Assembly (NCBI GenBank): GCA_022510525.1
Contig: JAFLTH010000011.1
Location: forward strand, 1-54,438
Length of the DNA: 54,438 bases
Direction of reading: 5' to 3'
From: Lachnospiraceae bacterium
GTDB taxonomy: Bacteria; Bacillota; Clostridia; Lachnospirales; Lachnospiraceae
This document shows positions 8,824-16,625 of the stretch, one piece after another. The position numbers and the translations under genes were made by a program. Position 1 is the first letter of the stretch; every line of letters starts with the position of its first letter. Below the pieces are notes generated by a model. That model had not been told where the DNA came from and searched no databases. It was given only the letters and a program-made list of their open reading frames with translations.

Positions 8824-9060
8824 TTACTTAATGCAAATATCCACTATGATAATATCCGGGCCTATCTGCTTAATATCTTTGTAGCAGATTATATAATCCT
8901 GCTCACAAGAGAAGAATCCGGCAAGTTTATTATTCCCCGACACTACAAGTTTGAATATCTGTCCTGTACACTCATCAAATTCAAAATCCGTTACCCTGCC
9001 TAACTTCTGGCAGTTCTTTAGATTAATGACCTCTTTTTTCTTAAATTCCGAAAACAGCAT
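8824..9060 (-). CDS. YlmC/YmxH-family PRC-barrel protein
   Basis: 78 residues with a single PRC-barrel-like beta domain: EVINLKNCQKLGRVTDFEFDECTGQI...KDIKQIGPDIIIVDI. This is the YlmC/YmxH family, small sporulation-associated proteins of unclear mechanism. In many Firmicutes ylmC follows sigG. Here sigG is 20 kb away on the other strand, and argC plus the accessory island lie between them. Confidence 0.88.
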   Translation of the reverse strand: MLFSEFKKKEVINLKNCQKLGRVTDFEFDECTGQIFKLVVSGNNKLAGFFSCEQDYIICYKDIKQIGPDIIIVDICIK

Positions 9061-9136
9061 AATTAATCCGGCACTTTGCCCTTTTTATTATTAAATGCGT
9101 AATTGGGGAAAATGATACTTGTTTATGTGAAAAAGT

Positions 9137-10084
9137 TTATAAAACCAAACCTTTATTCTCTTCACAGCCCATCAAAATATTCAGGCACTGCACCGCGGCA
9201 CCGGAGGCGCCTTTTCCCAAATTATCAAACTGGGCGGATAGTACCATTCGCTCCTCATTTCCGGTTATATATACCTTGAGTCCATCCCAGCCGCTTAAGC
9301 TATTCCCGGCAAGCATGCCTCCATATAAGTCTTCATTTCCATTTTCAACTACCCGGATAAATTGTTCACCTTTATAATAATCTATGAAATATTCTGTCAT
9401 CTCTTCCGGGGTTTTATGGCTATTCAGATACTGCGTATAAAGCGGTACGGAAACAACCATTCCACTGTAATAATCCGCCACAATAGGAGAAAAAAGCGGT
9501 TCTTTGGAGAGTCCCGTTATTGCTTTCATCTCCTTTAGATGTTTATGCTGCTGCGTAAGAGCATACTCTCTTGGAGCATCTATATCTGCATTTCGATTTT
9601 CTGCTTCATATTCCGCAATCATCTTCTTTCCACCGCCGCTGTATCCGGTCAAGGAAAATGCAGTTACCGGATAGTCCGCAGGAAGAATCCCGCCACTGAT
9701 TATAGGATATACAAGAGAAATAAATCCGGTTGCATGACAGCCCGGCACAGCGATTCGCTTTCCGTTTTTAATTGCATTCCTATGCTCTGCCGATAATTCC
9801 GGAAAACCGTATGCCCATCCGTTATCCGTGCGATGCGCCGTAGAGGTATCAATAATCCTTACATTATCATTTTCTACAAGACTGACCGACTCCTTTGCCG
9901 CAGCATCCGGCAGACAAAGAAATGTAATATCCGATTCATTGATCATTTTTTTACGTTCAACCGCATCTTTCCTAAGTTCATTAGAGATAGTGATAAGCTC
10001 AATATCATCTCTGCCTTCAAACCGCTCATATATCCTTAATCCGGTAGTGCCTTCACTGCCATCGATAAAAATCTTTGTTTTCAT
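9137..10084 (-). CDS. argC: N-acetyl-gamma-glutamyl-phosphate reductase, short (type 2) form
   Basis: 315 residues. It reduces N-acetylglutamyl phosphate to the semialdehyde with NADPH in arginine synthesis. N-terminal IFIDGSEGTTGLRIYERF is the type 2 cofactor-binding start; the catalytic Cys116 is in VPGCHATGFISL. No other arginine gene is nearby, so it is isolated from its pathway. A 126-bp copy of codons 155-196 sits on the same strand at 28596-28721, so argC marks one edge of the accessory island. Confidence 0.95.
   Translation of the reverse strand: MKTKIFIDGSEGTTGLRIYERFEGRDDIELITISNELRKDAVERKKMINESDITFLCLPDAAAKESVSLVENDNVRIIDTSTAHRTDNGWAYGFPELSAEHRNAIKNGKRIAVPGCHATGFISLVYPIISGGILPADYPVTAFSLTGYSGGGKKMIAEYEAENRNADIDAPREYALTQQHKHLKEMKAITGLSKEPLFSPIVADYYSGMVVSVPLYTQYLNSHKTPEEMTEYFIDYYKGEQFIRVVENGNEDLYGGMLAGNSLSGWDGLKVYITGNEERMVLSAQFDNLGKGASGAAVQCLNILMGCEENKGLVL
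9498..9623 (-). repeat. Direct repeat, copy 1 (inside argC)
   Basis: This 126-bp stretch (argC codons about 155-196) recurs in the same orientation at 28596-28721 with about 10 mismatches, mostly transitions. Similarity drops sharply on both sides. Confidence 0.85.
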
Positions 10085-10146
10085 TCAGGTAACCCTGCCT
10101 TTCTATCATCTATTTTTATTGAACTGCAAAAAACATCTATGTATCT

Positions 10147-11535
10147 TCAACTCACTCCATTTTTCACAGTTTTTTGCTGTTTTATATAAAGGCAAAGAAA
10201 AACCATGACCATCACCGCAATATCTTCCTCTCCGTCCACAAGCAGGGGAAAATCAATCAATGAAGAAGATAATAAGAATAAATTTGCAAAAACAGATAAT
10301 ATAATCCGCAGCAGAAAGGAATAGCATAAATACTTCTTTATAAGTTCTGCTGTTTCATTCTCACAATGTGATTTTACTGCGGCATAAATCATTATGCATG
10401 TCAGAGCTATGATAATTATTGGCAGCCATATGCCAACATTTAAGTTCATCTCTGAAAGCGATGGCACCATCATCTTTCCCAATATGGCTGCATCCAAATC
10501 CCCTGATATATTCACTCTCAGAGCCTCCATACGAAAGCTTCCCCAACTGTTTTCATTAAATAGGCTATGAAGAATATTTTTTATCCGCCAGCTGTTCAAT
10601 ACAAGGAAAATCAGATATCCTGCATTCATCAGCACTATCACTCCATACTCATGCATCTTCTTACTACTTTGATGCTGTCTGTGGTTTTCAATAATTATTA
10701 CTAAATCTGCAGTCAGAAGCAAATATAAAGTTTCGACCGTCTCCCATTTTAATCCTCTGCTAGAAAGATATGGTTCTTCTAACAGCCACATCCCTATAAA
10801 AACTATTACATAGCAAATGAACAATCTCCCTATTCCTTTTATACCCTTAGATAAATTGAAAACAGCAAAAACAAATACCGGCCAAACCAGAACGAGAAGC
10901 TGTTGAAATAATTTAACCGGCATATAACCTATAAGCAATCCATCGTAAATAATCCATGTCTGGAACAGGCAAAAAACTATCACAAGTCTCTGTACTCGTA
11001 TCTTGAACTTATCATAATCTCCAAATGCCAAAGTAAGATAAATCGCAGCACCAAAAAACTGCACAAGCCACAATGGAATAATCAACAGGTTAAGCAGTTC
11101 TCTCCATCTCACGTAAAAACCAATAGCGACTATAATTAAAATTAAAGGTATCATTGACATCATAAAATGCTTTTTAGACTTTATTTTTTTTATCATTATT
11201 GCAAGAAAGCATGTTGTTGTTATCAAGGGCCAAAAATACAATATCAAATCCTGATAATCCGATTCACGCTCTATAATATCCAGTATTAAAACAAAATAAG
11301 CGGCAAATAAACCAATCAGCGTCAGCCTTCTTTTTTCTTTACCACCGATAAAATTACAAAGAGCATAACTTAACGGTATACTTACTATGAAATACTTCAA
11401 TAAAGCAGACAAGTAATCGTCTAAACCGCCTTTTCCATATATGTATAAATAACTTGCATATACCAAAATAACCGCAAACAGACATATTACAATTATAAAG
11501 ACTTCTTTTGAGTTTATCTTTATTTTCTTTAGCAT
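10147..11535 (-). CDS. Polytopic membrane protein, distantly SEDS (FtsW/RodA)-like
   Basis: 462 residues with about 12 hydrophobic helices spread over the whole length, so it is an integral membrane protein. The last third (YLCYSFLLRIILSVFANLF..., then SSSLIDFPLLVDGEEDIAVMVMVFLCLYI) recalls the C-terminal helix and loop of FtsW/RodA/SpoVE proteins, where the family has a P-x-I-S-Y-G-G-S block. Here this block reads FPLLVDGEED, so the conserved residues are absent or replaced. It may be a divergent SEDS-like glycosyltransferase relative or an unrelated polytopic protein. It is the last gene of the long minus-strand accessory cluster, 25 bp after the 248-residue-frame gene. Confidence 0.55.
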   Translation of the reverse strand: MLKKIKINSKEVFIIVICLFAVILVYASYLYIYGKGGLDDYLSALLKYFIVSIPLSYALCNFIGGKEKRRLTLIGLFAAYFVLILDIIERESDYQDLILYFWPLITTTCFLAIMIKKIKSKKHFMMSMIPLILIIVAIGFYVRWRELLNLLIIPLWLVQFFGAAIYLTLAFGDYDKFKIRVQRLVIVFCLFQTWIIYDGLLIGYMPVKLFQQLLVLVWPVFVFAVFNLSKGIKGIGRLFICYVIVFIGMWLLEEPYLSSRGLKWETVETLYLLLTADLVIIIENHRQHQSSKKMHEYGVIVLMNAGYLIFLVLNSWRIKNILHSLFNENSWGSFRMEALRVNISGDLDAAILGKMMVPSLSEMNLNVGIWLPIIIIALTCIMIYAAVKSHCENETAELIKKYLCYSFLLRIILSVFANLFLLSSSLIDFPLLVDGEEDIAVMVMVFLCLYIKQQKTVKNGVS

Positions 11536-11560
11536 AGTAATCCCCCATTATTCTGTATGG

Positions 11561-12286
11561 TCAGTTATTTGACTGTTTTGGCTTTTCAGGTAAACGACAG
11601 AAGAATTCACTAAAATATATATTACTATACTCCCATTCTGCTCCAAATCCATATTCATCCGGCGGATCATAAAAACTAACATAACACAAATCAAAATATC
11701 TTTCCACCGCATTATAGCTCAAGGTGCATTCTTCATAGCCGGCAGGAACATCAATAAAACCGATTTCACGAAGCTCGCTGCTGTCCCAGAAATTAGCATA
11801 AGCATTTTTCTTTCCCATCATCACATCATAGGGAATATAAGCAAACTGTTTATAAAACGTCCATTCTTCAAGCTTTGTAGAAATCTCTGTATCTCCATAC
11901 AAAGCTGCCCGTATAATCCACGTCATATAACATTTTGCATTTTTACTTTCATTATGGTTCTCCTTGAGATAATCCCTAAGTGCTGTTTCGGTATCCACAT
12001 TTGGATTCGACTCATAGCCATCCAGCAATTCAATCAATGTCGATGTACAGCGTTTATGAAAAAAATATGCCATTTGCCGCATAGCGGATACATCACCTTT
12101 TTTGCATCTATTGGCTAATAGTACGACGGCATTATCTTCATAGATACCCTCCAAGCCTTGTTTTACTTTCGGATATGAATCACCCTGAACAGTTTCTGAA
12201 TCACCTTGAGTAGTTTTTCTTTCTTGAAATTTATCCAAAATTATGGCAAAAAACTCAATTAATAGAATTGCTGCTAATATCCTCAT
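11561..12286 (-). CDS. Hypothetical protein with N-terminal membrane anchor
   Basis: 241 residues. Residues 2-18 (RILAAILLIEFFAIILD) are a signal anchor without a lipobox. The rest is soluble and mostly helical, with a Sel1-like feel (DVSAMRQMAYFFHK...AKCYMTWIIRAALYGDTE), but no confident repeat. A GTG start at 12307 is possible; the ATG at 12286 was chosen because AAGGGG lies six bases before it. It sits between a zinc-ribbon gene and the polytopic membrane protein in the accessory cluster. Function unknown. Confidence 0.6.
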   Translation of the reverse strand: MRILAAILLIEFFAIILDKFQERKTTQGDSETVQGDSYPKVKQGLEGIYEDNAVVLLANRCKKGDVSAMRQMAYFFHKRCTSTLIELLDGYESNPNVDTETALRDYLKENHNESKNAKCYMTWIIRAALYGDTEISTKLEEWTFYKQFAYIPYDVMMGKKNAYANFWDSSELREIGFIDVPAGYEECTLSYNAVERYFDLCYVSFYDPPDEYGFGAEWEYSNIYFSEFFCRLPEKPKQSNN

Positions 12287-12339
12287 AACAATCCCCTTGC
12301 CCTCCACGGCATCAACAAACTCTTCTGTCCTTCTCCTTC

Positions 12340-13068
12340 TTAAATTTTACTGCCGCATTCCATACAAAACAACATACCCTCATTAATCGGGGCTCCACAC
12401 TGACTACAGAATTTGCCCCTTCGCTGTTCCGCGCCCAGTTTCTGTCCACAGATAATACAGAACTTATCCCCGGCTTCCTGTACGTTTCCACAGGATGGGC
12501 AAGTTATCCCCGTACCGGCGGCCGGTGCAGCCTGCGCTGCCTGCATATGTACAGGAGCCGTCGGTTGGGAATCCGTATAATGCTCCAAGCCGGATGCGGA
12601 ACTGCCCAATTGATTCACCTGACCAGTGGTATATTCTTGGTGAAGCCTGTTTATCAATTCATACAAATCCTTTGCTGTTTCAGTTTCAGTCTTCTTTCCA
12701 TAAACTATAAGATATAGTTTTTTTCCATTAACCATTTTTAGCTCAATACCGTTACCGACGGGTGCCTTTATATGACCCCAACCTAAATCAACCGGAGGCA
12801 TTGGGTAGGTCATACTGGAAATCTCGTCCCAGTTAATGCGGATTGCCGGCTTTTTCATACCATAGGCATTAACAAATTCTTCGAATCCTAAAAAACCACC
12901 AAAAACACCTAACGCCCTGTTGAGATTAGCAATATTTTTGTTTGGCACCTTGCGCGTGAGATCCATAAGAGTTGCCCTGCCTCCGTCAACAACATAATAA
13001 CATGGTCCACAATACGGACATATTTTTTCTGTATATTCCGTAAAACAAAACATACATTTTTTTCTCAT
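12340..13068 (-). CDS. Zinc-ribbon protein (N-terminal ribbon plus C-terminal double zinc ribbon)
   Basis: 242 residues. Cys5/Cys8 and Cys17/Cys20 form an N-terminal ribbon (KKCMFCF...KICPYCG). A globular middle (about 30-140) contains INWDEISSM...GIELKMVNGKKLYLIVYG, which looks like a PH-like or bPH-type beta domain. After a low-complexity linker the last 60 residues carry two CxxC pairs twice (CPSCG...CIICG; CSQCG...CMECG). This C-terminal part is almost identical to that of the next gene upstream. The ATG at 13068 is kept because Cys5 is needed for the first ribbon. Confidence 0.75.
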   Translation of the reverse strand: MRKKCMFCFTEYTEKICPYCGPCYYVVDGGRATLMDLTRKVPNKNIANLNRALGVFGGFLGFEEFVNAYGMKKPAIRINWDEISSMTYPMPPVDLGWGHIKAPVGNGIELKMVNGKKLYLIVYGKKTETETAKDLYELINRLHQEYTTGQVNQLGSSASGLEHYTDSQPTAPVHMQAAQAAPAAGTGITCPSCGNVQEAGDKFCIICGQKLGAEQRRGKFCSQCGAPINEGMLFCMECGSKI

Positions 13069-13088
13069 CCTTTATGCCACTCACTTTC

Positions 13089-13817
13089 TTAAATTTTACT
13101 GCCGCATTCCATACAAAACAACATACCCTCGGTAAGCTTGGCACCACACTGACTACAGAATTTGTCCTTTCGCTGCTCCGCGCCCAGTTTCTGTCCACAG
13201 ATAATACAGAACTTACCTCCGGCTTCCTGCACATTTCCACAGGAAGGACAAGTTATCCCCGTACCTGACGGAACCGCCTGCACTGCCGACTCGGACACAG
13301 ACGCTGTTTGCTCTGATGCGGACGTTGCAAACTTAGGCACAGGTTCCCCGCAATAGGAGCAGACATCCCCTTCCCGCATCTGTGTAATACCACAGGAAAG
13401 ACACGTAAAAAAATGCGAAGAGCTGCTGCTACTCACCATTTTAGGCTGGACAGCCGGTTTTGTCTGGCTTATATTACTATTGACAGGCATAGTAACCTGT
13501 TCCTTAACAGTATTAGTCTGTGCTGCCAGAGCCTTTGCCGCACCTTCAAAAATAATTTTCGGAGTCTCAGTCTGATTTAGAAGATGACCTGCCCATTCAT
13601 CAGAACAGAATTGTCCATTTTTGCAATTACTACACATAACGGCATAACGTGATTTGAGTGTAAACGTTGGTATCCAAAGGACATCTATCTTCTGTTTTGC
13701 CTCATCTAAGGTAAATTCTGCAGGTCTTTTACATTTAGGGCATACATGTACACCAAGGCTTTTTATACGTTTAAAATGATCTGTCACCCCGCATCCGTTA
13801 ACTCGAACCCCTCCCAT
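13089..13817 (-). CDS. Zinc-ribbon protein with C-terminal double zinc ribbon
   Basis: 242 residues. The N-terminal half resembles the zinc-ribbon domain of putative membrane-linked zinc-ribbon proteins (HVCPKCKRPAEFTL...MCSNCKNGQFCSDEWAGHLL). A Ser-rich linker is followed by one ribbon (CLSCGITQMREGDVCSYCGEP) and a terminal double ribbon (CPSCG...CIICG...CSQCG...CMECGSKI). The final 60 or so codons match the downstream gene at roughly 90 percent of bases, a recent duplication or conversion. GGGAGG precedes the ATG at 13817. Likely a scaffold or adaptor; no catalytic residues seen. Confidence 0.75.
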   Translation of the reverse strand: MGGVRVNGCGVTDHFKRIKSLGVHVCPKCKRPAEFTLDEAKQKIDVLWIPTFTLKSRYAVMCSNCKNGQFCSDEWAGHLLNQTETPKIIFEGAAKALAAQTNTVKEQVTMPVNSNISQTKPAVQPKMVSSSSSSHFFTCLSCGITQMREGDVCSYCGEPVPKFATSASEQTASVSESAVQAVPSGTGITCPSCGNVQEAGGKFCIICGQKLGAEQRKDKFCSQCGAKLTEGMLFCMECGSKI

Positions 13818-13869
13818 AACACACTACCTCCCTTTCTTCTTTCCATATTAGCAATATTATTTATGTTTG

Positions 13870-15618
13870 CTAAATCAGCTGTACAATATCGCTTAACACA
13901 GAACGGAGCTGATTTGCCGCTTCCCGGATTTCGGCTTTTTTCGTCTCGTCCTGACGGGCTACAGCGGCAGACTGTTCCATCTGTTGTTCCAGTGTCTGCA
14001 GTTTGGTACTGTAGAACTCTTTCAGATGCTGTTTCGCCTGATTGCCCATTTTCCGGTAGGTATCCGCCGTCGTTTTTTGTACAGAAACAAAGAGGGAATC
14101 ATACTGCCTTTGAATTTCCTGAACAATCTGCGGCTTATGCTTTTCCAATTCTTTTTTACGCATCGCTCCGCCAATACCGTCAGCTATAATCGTCAGCAGG
14201 CCACCGCTGCCTATCATAGATACGGCAAATCCCACATTGTCACCTTTTGTCCATGTTTTGTTATCCAAAACGAAACGGAAACTATACTGCGATTGTATAT
14301 GGTTCTTAGACATAGACTGTGTAAGTTCATCGGAGATTGTGTTAAGCTCGTCATATAAGTTGACCATATGGTAATCTACACAGCGTGTCAAAGCTTCCTG
14401 CATGGTATCAATGCAGAAGAATGGATAATATTTGGACAGATCTTCTTTGGAATATATCTCCAAAGATGCAGTTTCTGCTTTCATCCTCTCTAAAAGCTCA
14501 TTAATCCAGCCAATAGCCTCGCCCTGCATCACGCGGATCAGATCATCAATCTTCCGGCTGTTTTCTTCCTGAGTCTGCGCCTGCTGTTCTTTCTGCTGTT
14601 TAACATTATCCATCGCCTGCTGCACATCCTGACTGTTCATTTCAATCCCTTGTTCCAATGCAGCAAGATCATCATTAATGTCCGCAGCCATGATACGGAG
14701 CATACGCTGCATACGGTCAGGCAGGACAGTTTCTTTTTTATTCTGTATCAACTCAGTAATTGCATTGCGAAACTCCTGAAAACTTGTGCTCATTGTATCG
14801 GCCAGCTTCAGATTTGGCCGTTCTTCTTCCAACTGTCGGCATCGCTCATCCAATGCGCTGAGCATCCAGATATCCTGACCGGGAAGTAACCCATTGACTC
14901 TATCAGTCAACATATCCTGCATCCGCACATAATCATTTTCATCTGTAATCATATCTGTAAAATTAGATACTAAAAACAGGCTGGTATAACGCTGAGGTAT
15001 AATAGAAGTCTTCAAATATAACTGCTCGCCGCGTGACAAGGGATAAGCAACAGAGAAAACATAAATTACAGCATCCGCCTGTTGCAGCGCACTATCCACT
15101 GCATCAGTAAAATCTCGCTCCGAATCCCCCAATCCCGGCGTATCTATAATAGTAATATCTTTTAAAATATCAATATTTCGATGAAGTTCCAGTTGTTCCA
15201 CCGGTTCATTAAGCTGCTTTATCACCGGCTCCAAGGCATCACGGCAAAGTTCCTCATCCGTCAGAGAAAGCCGTCTGCCGCCGGACAGAATGGCCTCATT
15301 ACTGTGAGCGCCGTAAGAGATACGATTCAATGTTACAGTCTCAGTTGTCACATTTGTAGGGACCACATCTTCCCCCAGCAAAGCATTAATCAAACTGGAT
15401 TTCCCACGTTTAAAATCGCCGCAGATGACCAGTGTAAAAGGGTCATTCTTCCGCTTACGTATATTCTGCTCCCATGCGTTAATCTTTCCAACCAGCAGTT
15501 CTCCCAAAAGCTCCCGATATTTGCTGTCGTATTGGTAAGGTTTCAGCCTATCAAGCGAAGTTTCAATGCGCCCCATTAATTCTGCCACATCATAATGTAT
15601 CCTATTATTCAGTTCCAT
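13870..15618 (-). CDS. Dynamin-like GTPase (paralogue A)
   Basis: 582 residues. G1 is GDFKRGKSS (67-75), followed by the dynamin-type switch (VVPTNVTTETVTLNRISYG), G3 DTPGLGD (159-165) and a G4-like NFTD (219-222), which departs from the usual N/TKxD. Residues 290-420 are coiled-coil-rich; a hydrophobic GFAVSMIGSGGLLTIIADGIGG near 475-497 may insert into membrane. Bacterial dynamin-like proteins remodel or repair membranes and some act in phage defence. It lies 15 bp downstream of the M48 peptidase gene, and AAGGGAGG stands before its ATG. Confidence 0.88.
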   Translation of the reverse strand: MELNNRIHYDVAELMGRIETSLDRLKPYQYDSKYRELLGELLVGKINAWEQNIRKRKNDPFTLVICGDFKRGKSSLINALLGEDVVPTNVTTETVTLNRISYGAHSNEAILSGGRRLSLTDEELCRDALEPVIKQLNEPVEQLELHRNIDILKDITIIDTPGLGDSERDFTDAVDSALQQADAVIYVFSVAYPLSRGEQLYLKTSIIPQRYTSLFLVSNFTDMITDENDYVRMQDMLTDRVNGLLPGQDIWMLSALDERCRQLEEERPNLKLADTMSTSFQEFRNAITELIQNKKETVLPDRMQRMLRIMAADINDDLAALEQGIEMNSQDVQQAMDNVKQQKEQQAQTQEENSRKIDDLIRVMQGEAIGWINELLERMKAETASLEIYSKEDLSKYYPFFCIDTMQEALTRCVDYHMVNLYDELNTISDELTQSMSKNHIQSQYSFRFVLDNKTWTKGDNVGFAVSMIGSGGLLTIIADGIGGAMRKKELEKHKPQIVQEIQRQYDSLFVSVQKTTADTYRKMGNQAKQHLKEFYSTKLQTLEQQMEQSAAVARQDETKKAEIREAANQLRSVLSDIVQLI

Positions 15619-15633
15619 AGCTGTTTCCCTCCC

Positions 15634-16605
15634 TTAACCATTCTTCGACAAATCGATATAACGTCTACAGCGTTCGTCAGTTTCAGCTTTGGTCCGCATA
15701 AGCTGCCCCGGCTTTTTCTGGTCAGGACGCCATTCATAATAAGCTTCGCATTCACAGAATTCCTGCAATGCAGCAATACGGCGCACAGTTGCGGGATGAC
15801 TGTCTAAGATTTCACTATATTTGGCAACGCTGGATACCGTGTGCTCTAACTGTGCCCTGATAGCATCATAATCAATCTCATGCTCGCTGCCAATGGTTCC
15901 TCCATACATAATCTTTGCCAATGCCGAGTAACAGTCTTCCGGACGGTCAGCGCAAAGCATTCCCGCGCGGTCTGCAGTTGTCTCGGCCGCCCTGCTCCAT
16001 GCCGCCAACAATGCACTGCTTCCCACTGTCATCAGACTGGCAATCATCTGACTGATGCCGAAAGCAACGTTAAGCCCTGCATTCAACACTAACTGACTAA
16101 GGTATTCATAGGCTGAATGGTAATTCTGAATATGTCCGCATTCATGACCAATAATATATTTCAGTTCTCCAGGATTCATACGCTCTAAAAGGCCACTGTT
16201 GACTACAACCATAGGTTCAATATCATCCATTGCATATGCACCAGCATTCATTATAGGGTCATTTTTAATAAAAACATTAGGAATACCGATACCAAGCGTC
16301 CTTGCACAATCACAGGATATCTGGTATATTTCCGGAAACTGTGTCGGTCCTACTGCCATGGAACTACGGGTATATTCATGCACCGTACGGGTTAAATATG
16401 TACTTGTAATCGTCTTAGCCGTATCGTAAAAACGAGGAATAGAGTCCAGCTTCTTACGACACTCATAATCCATTGCAAAAGCATAATTAGGAATACCATG
16501 ACCATCCATACGATGGGCATCAATCATTTTGCGTCTAGTCAAATAATTCTCAAAGCTGCAGTCCATTCCAATTAAAGGGGAAGTTACAGATTCTATATTT
16601 TCCAT
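15634..16605 (-). CDS. M48-family zinc metallopeptidase
   Basis: 323 residues. The zinc motif is HECGH (154-158) and the third ligand is Glu208 in AAETTADRAG (ExxxD), the HtpX/Ste24/Oma1-like arrangement. There is a hydrophobic stretch between them (about 175-203) that may form two membrane helices, as in M48 peptidases acting on membrane proteins. It is encoded between two dynamin-like GTPases with short gaps (20 and 15 bp), so it is probably part of the same functional unit, for instance processing a membrane-bound partner. AAGGAG precedes the ATG. Confidence 0.88.
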   Translation of the reverse strand: MENIESVTSPLIGMDCSFENYLTRRKMIDAHRMDGHGIPNYAFAMDYECRKKLDSIPRFYDTAKTITSTYLTRTVHEYTRSSMAVGPTQFPEIYQISCDCARTLGIGIPNVFIKNDPIMNAGAYAMDDIEPMVVVNSGLLERMNPGELKYIIGHECGHIQNYHSAYEYLSQLVLNAGLNVAFGISQMIASLMTVGSSALLAAWSRAAETTADRAGMLCADRPEDCYSALAKIMYGGTIGSEHEIDYDAIRAQLEHTVSSVAKYSEILDSHPATVRRIAALQEFCECEAYYEWRPDQKKPGQLMRTKAETDERCRRYIDLSKNG

Positions 16606-16625
16606 TTACATTTCTCCTTCCTGCA

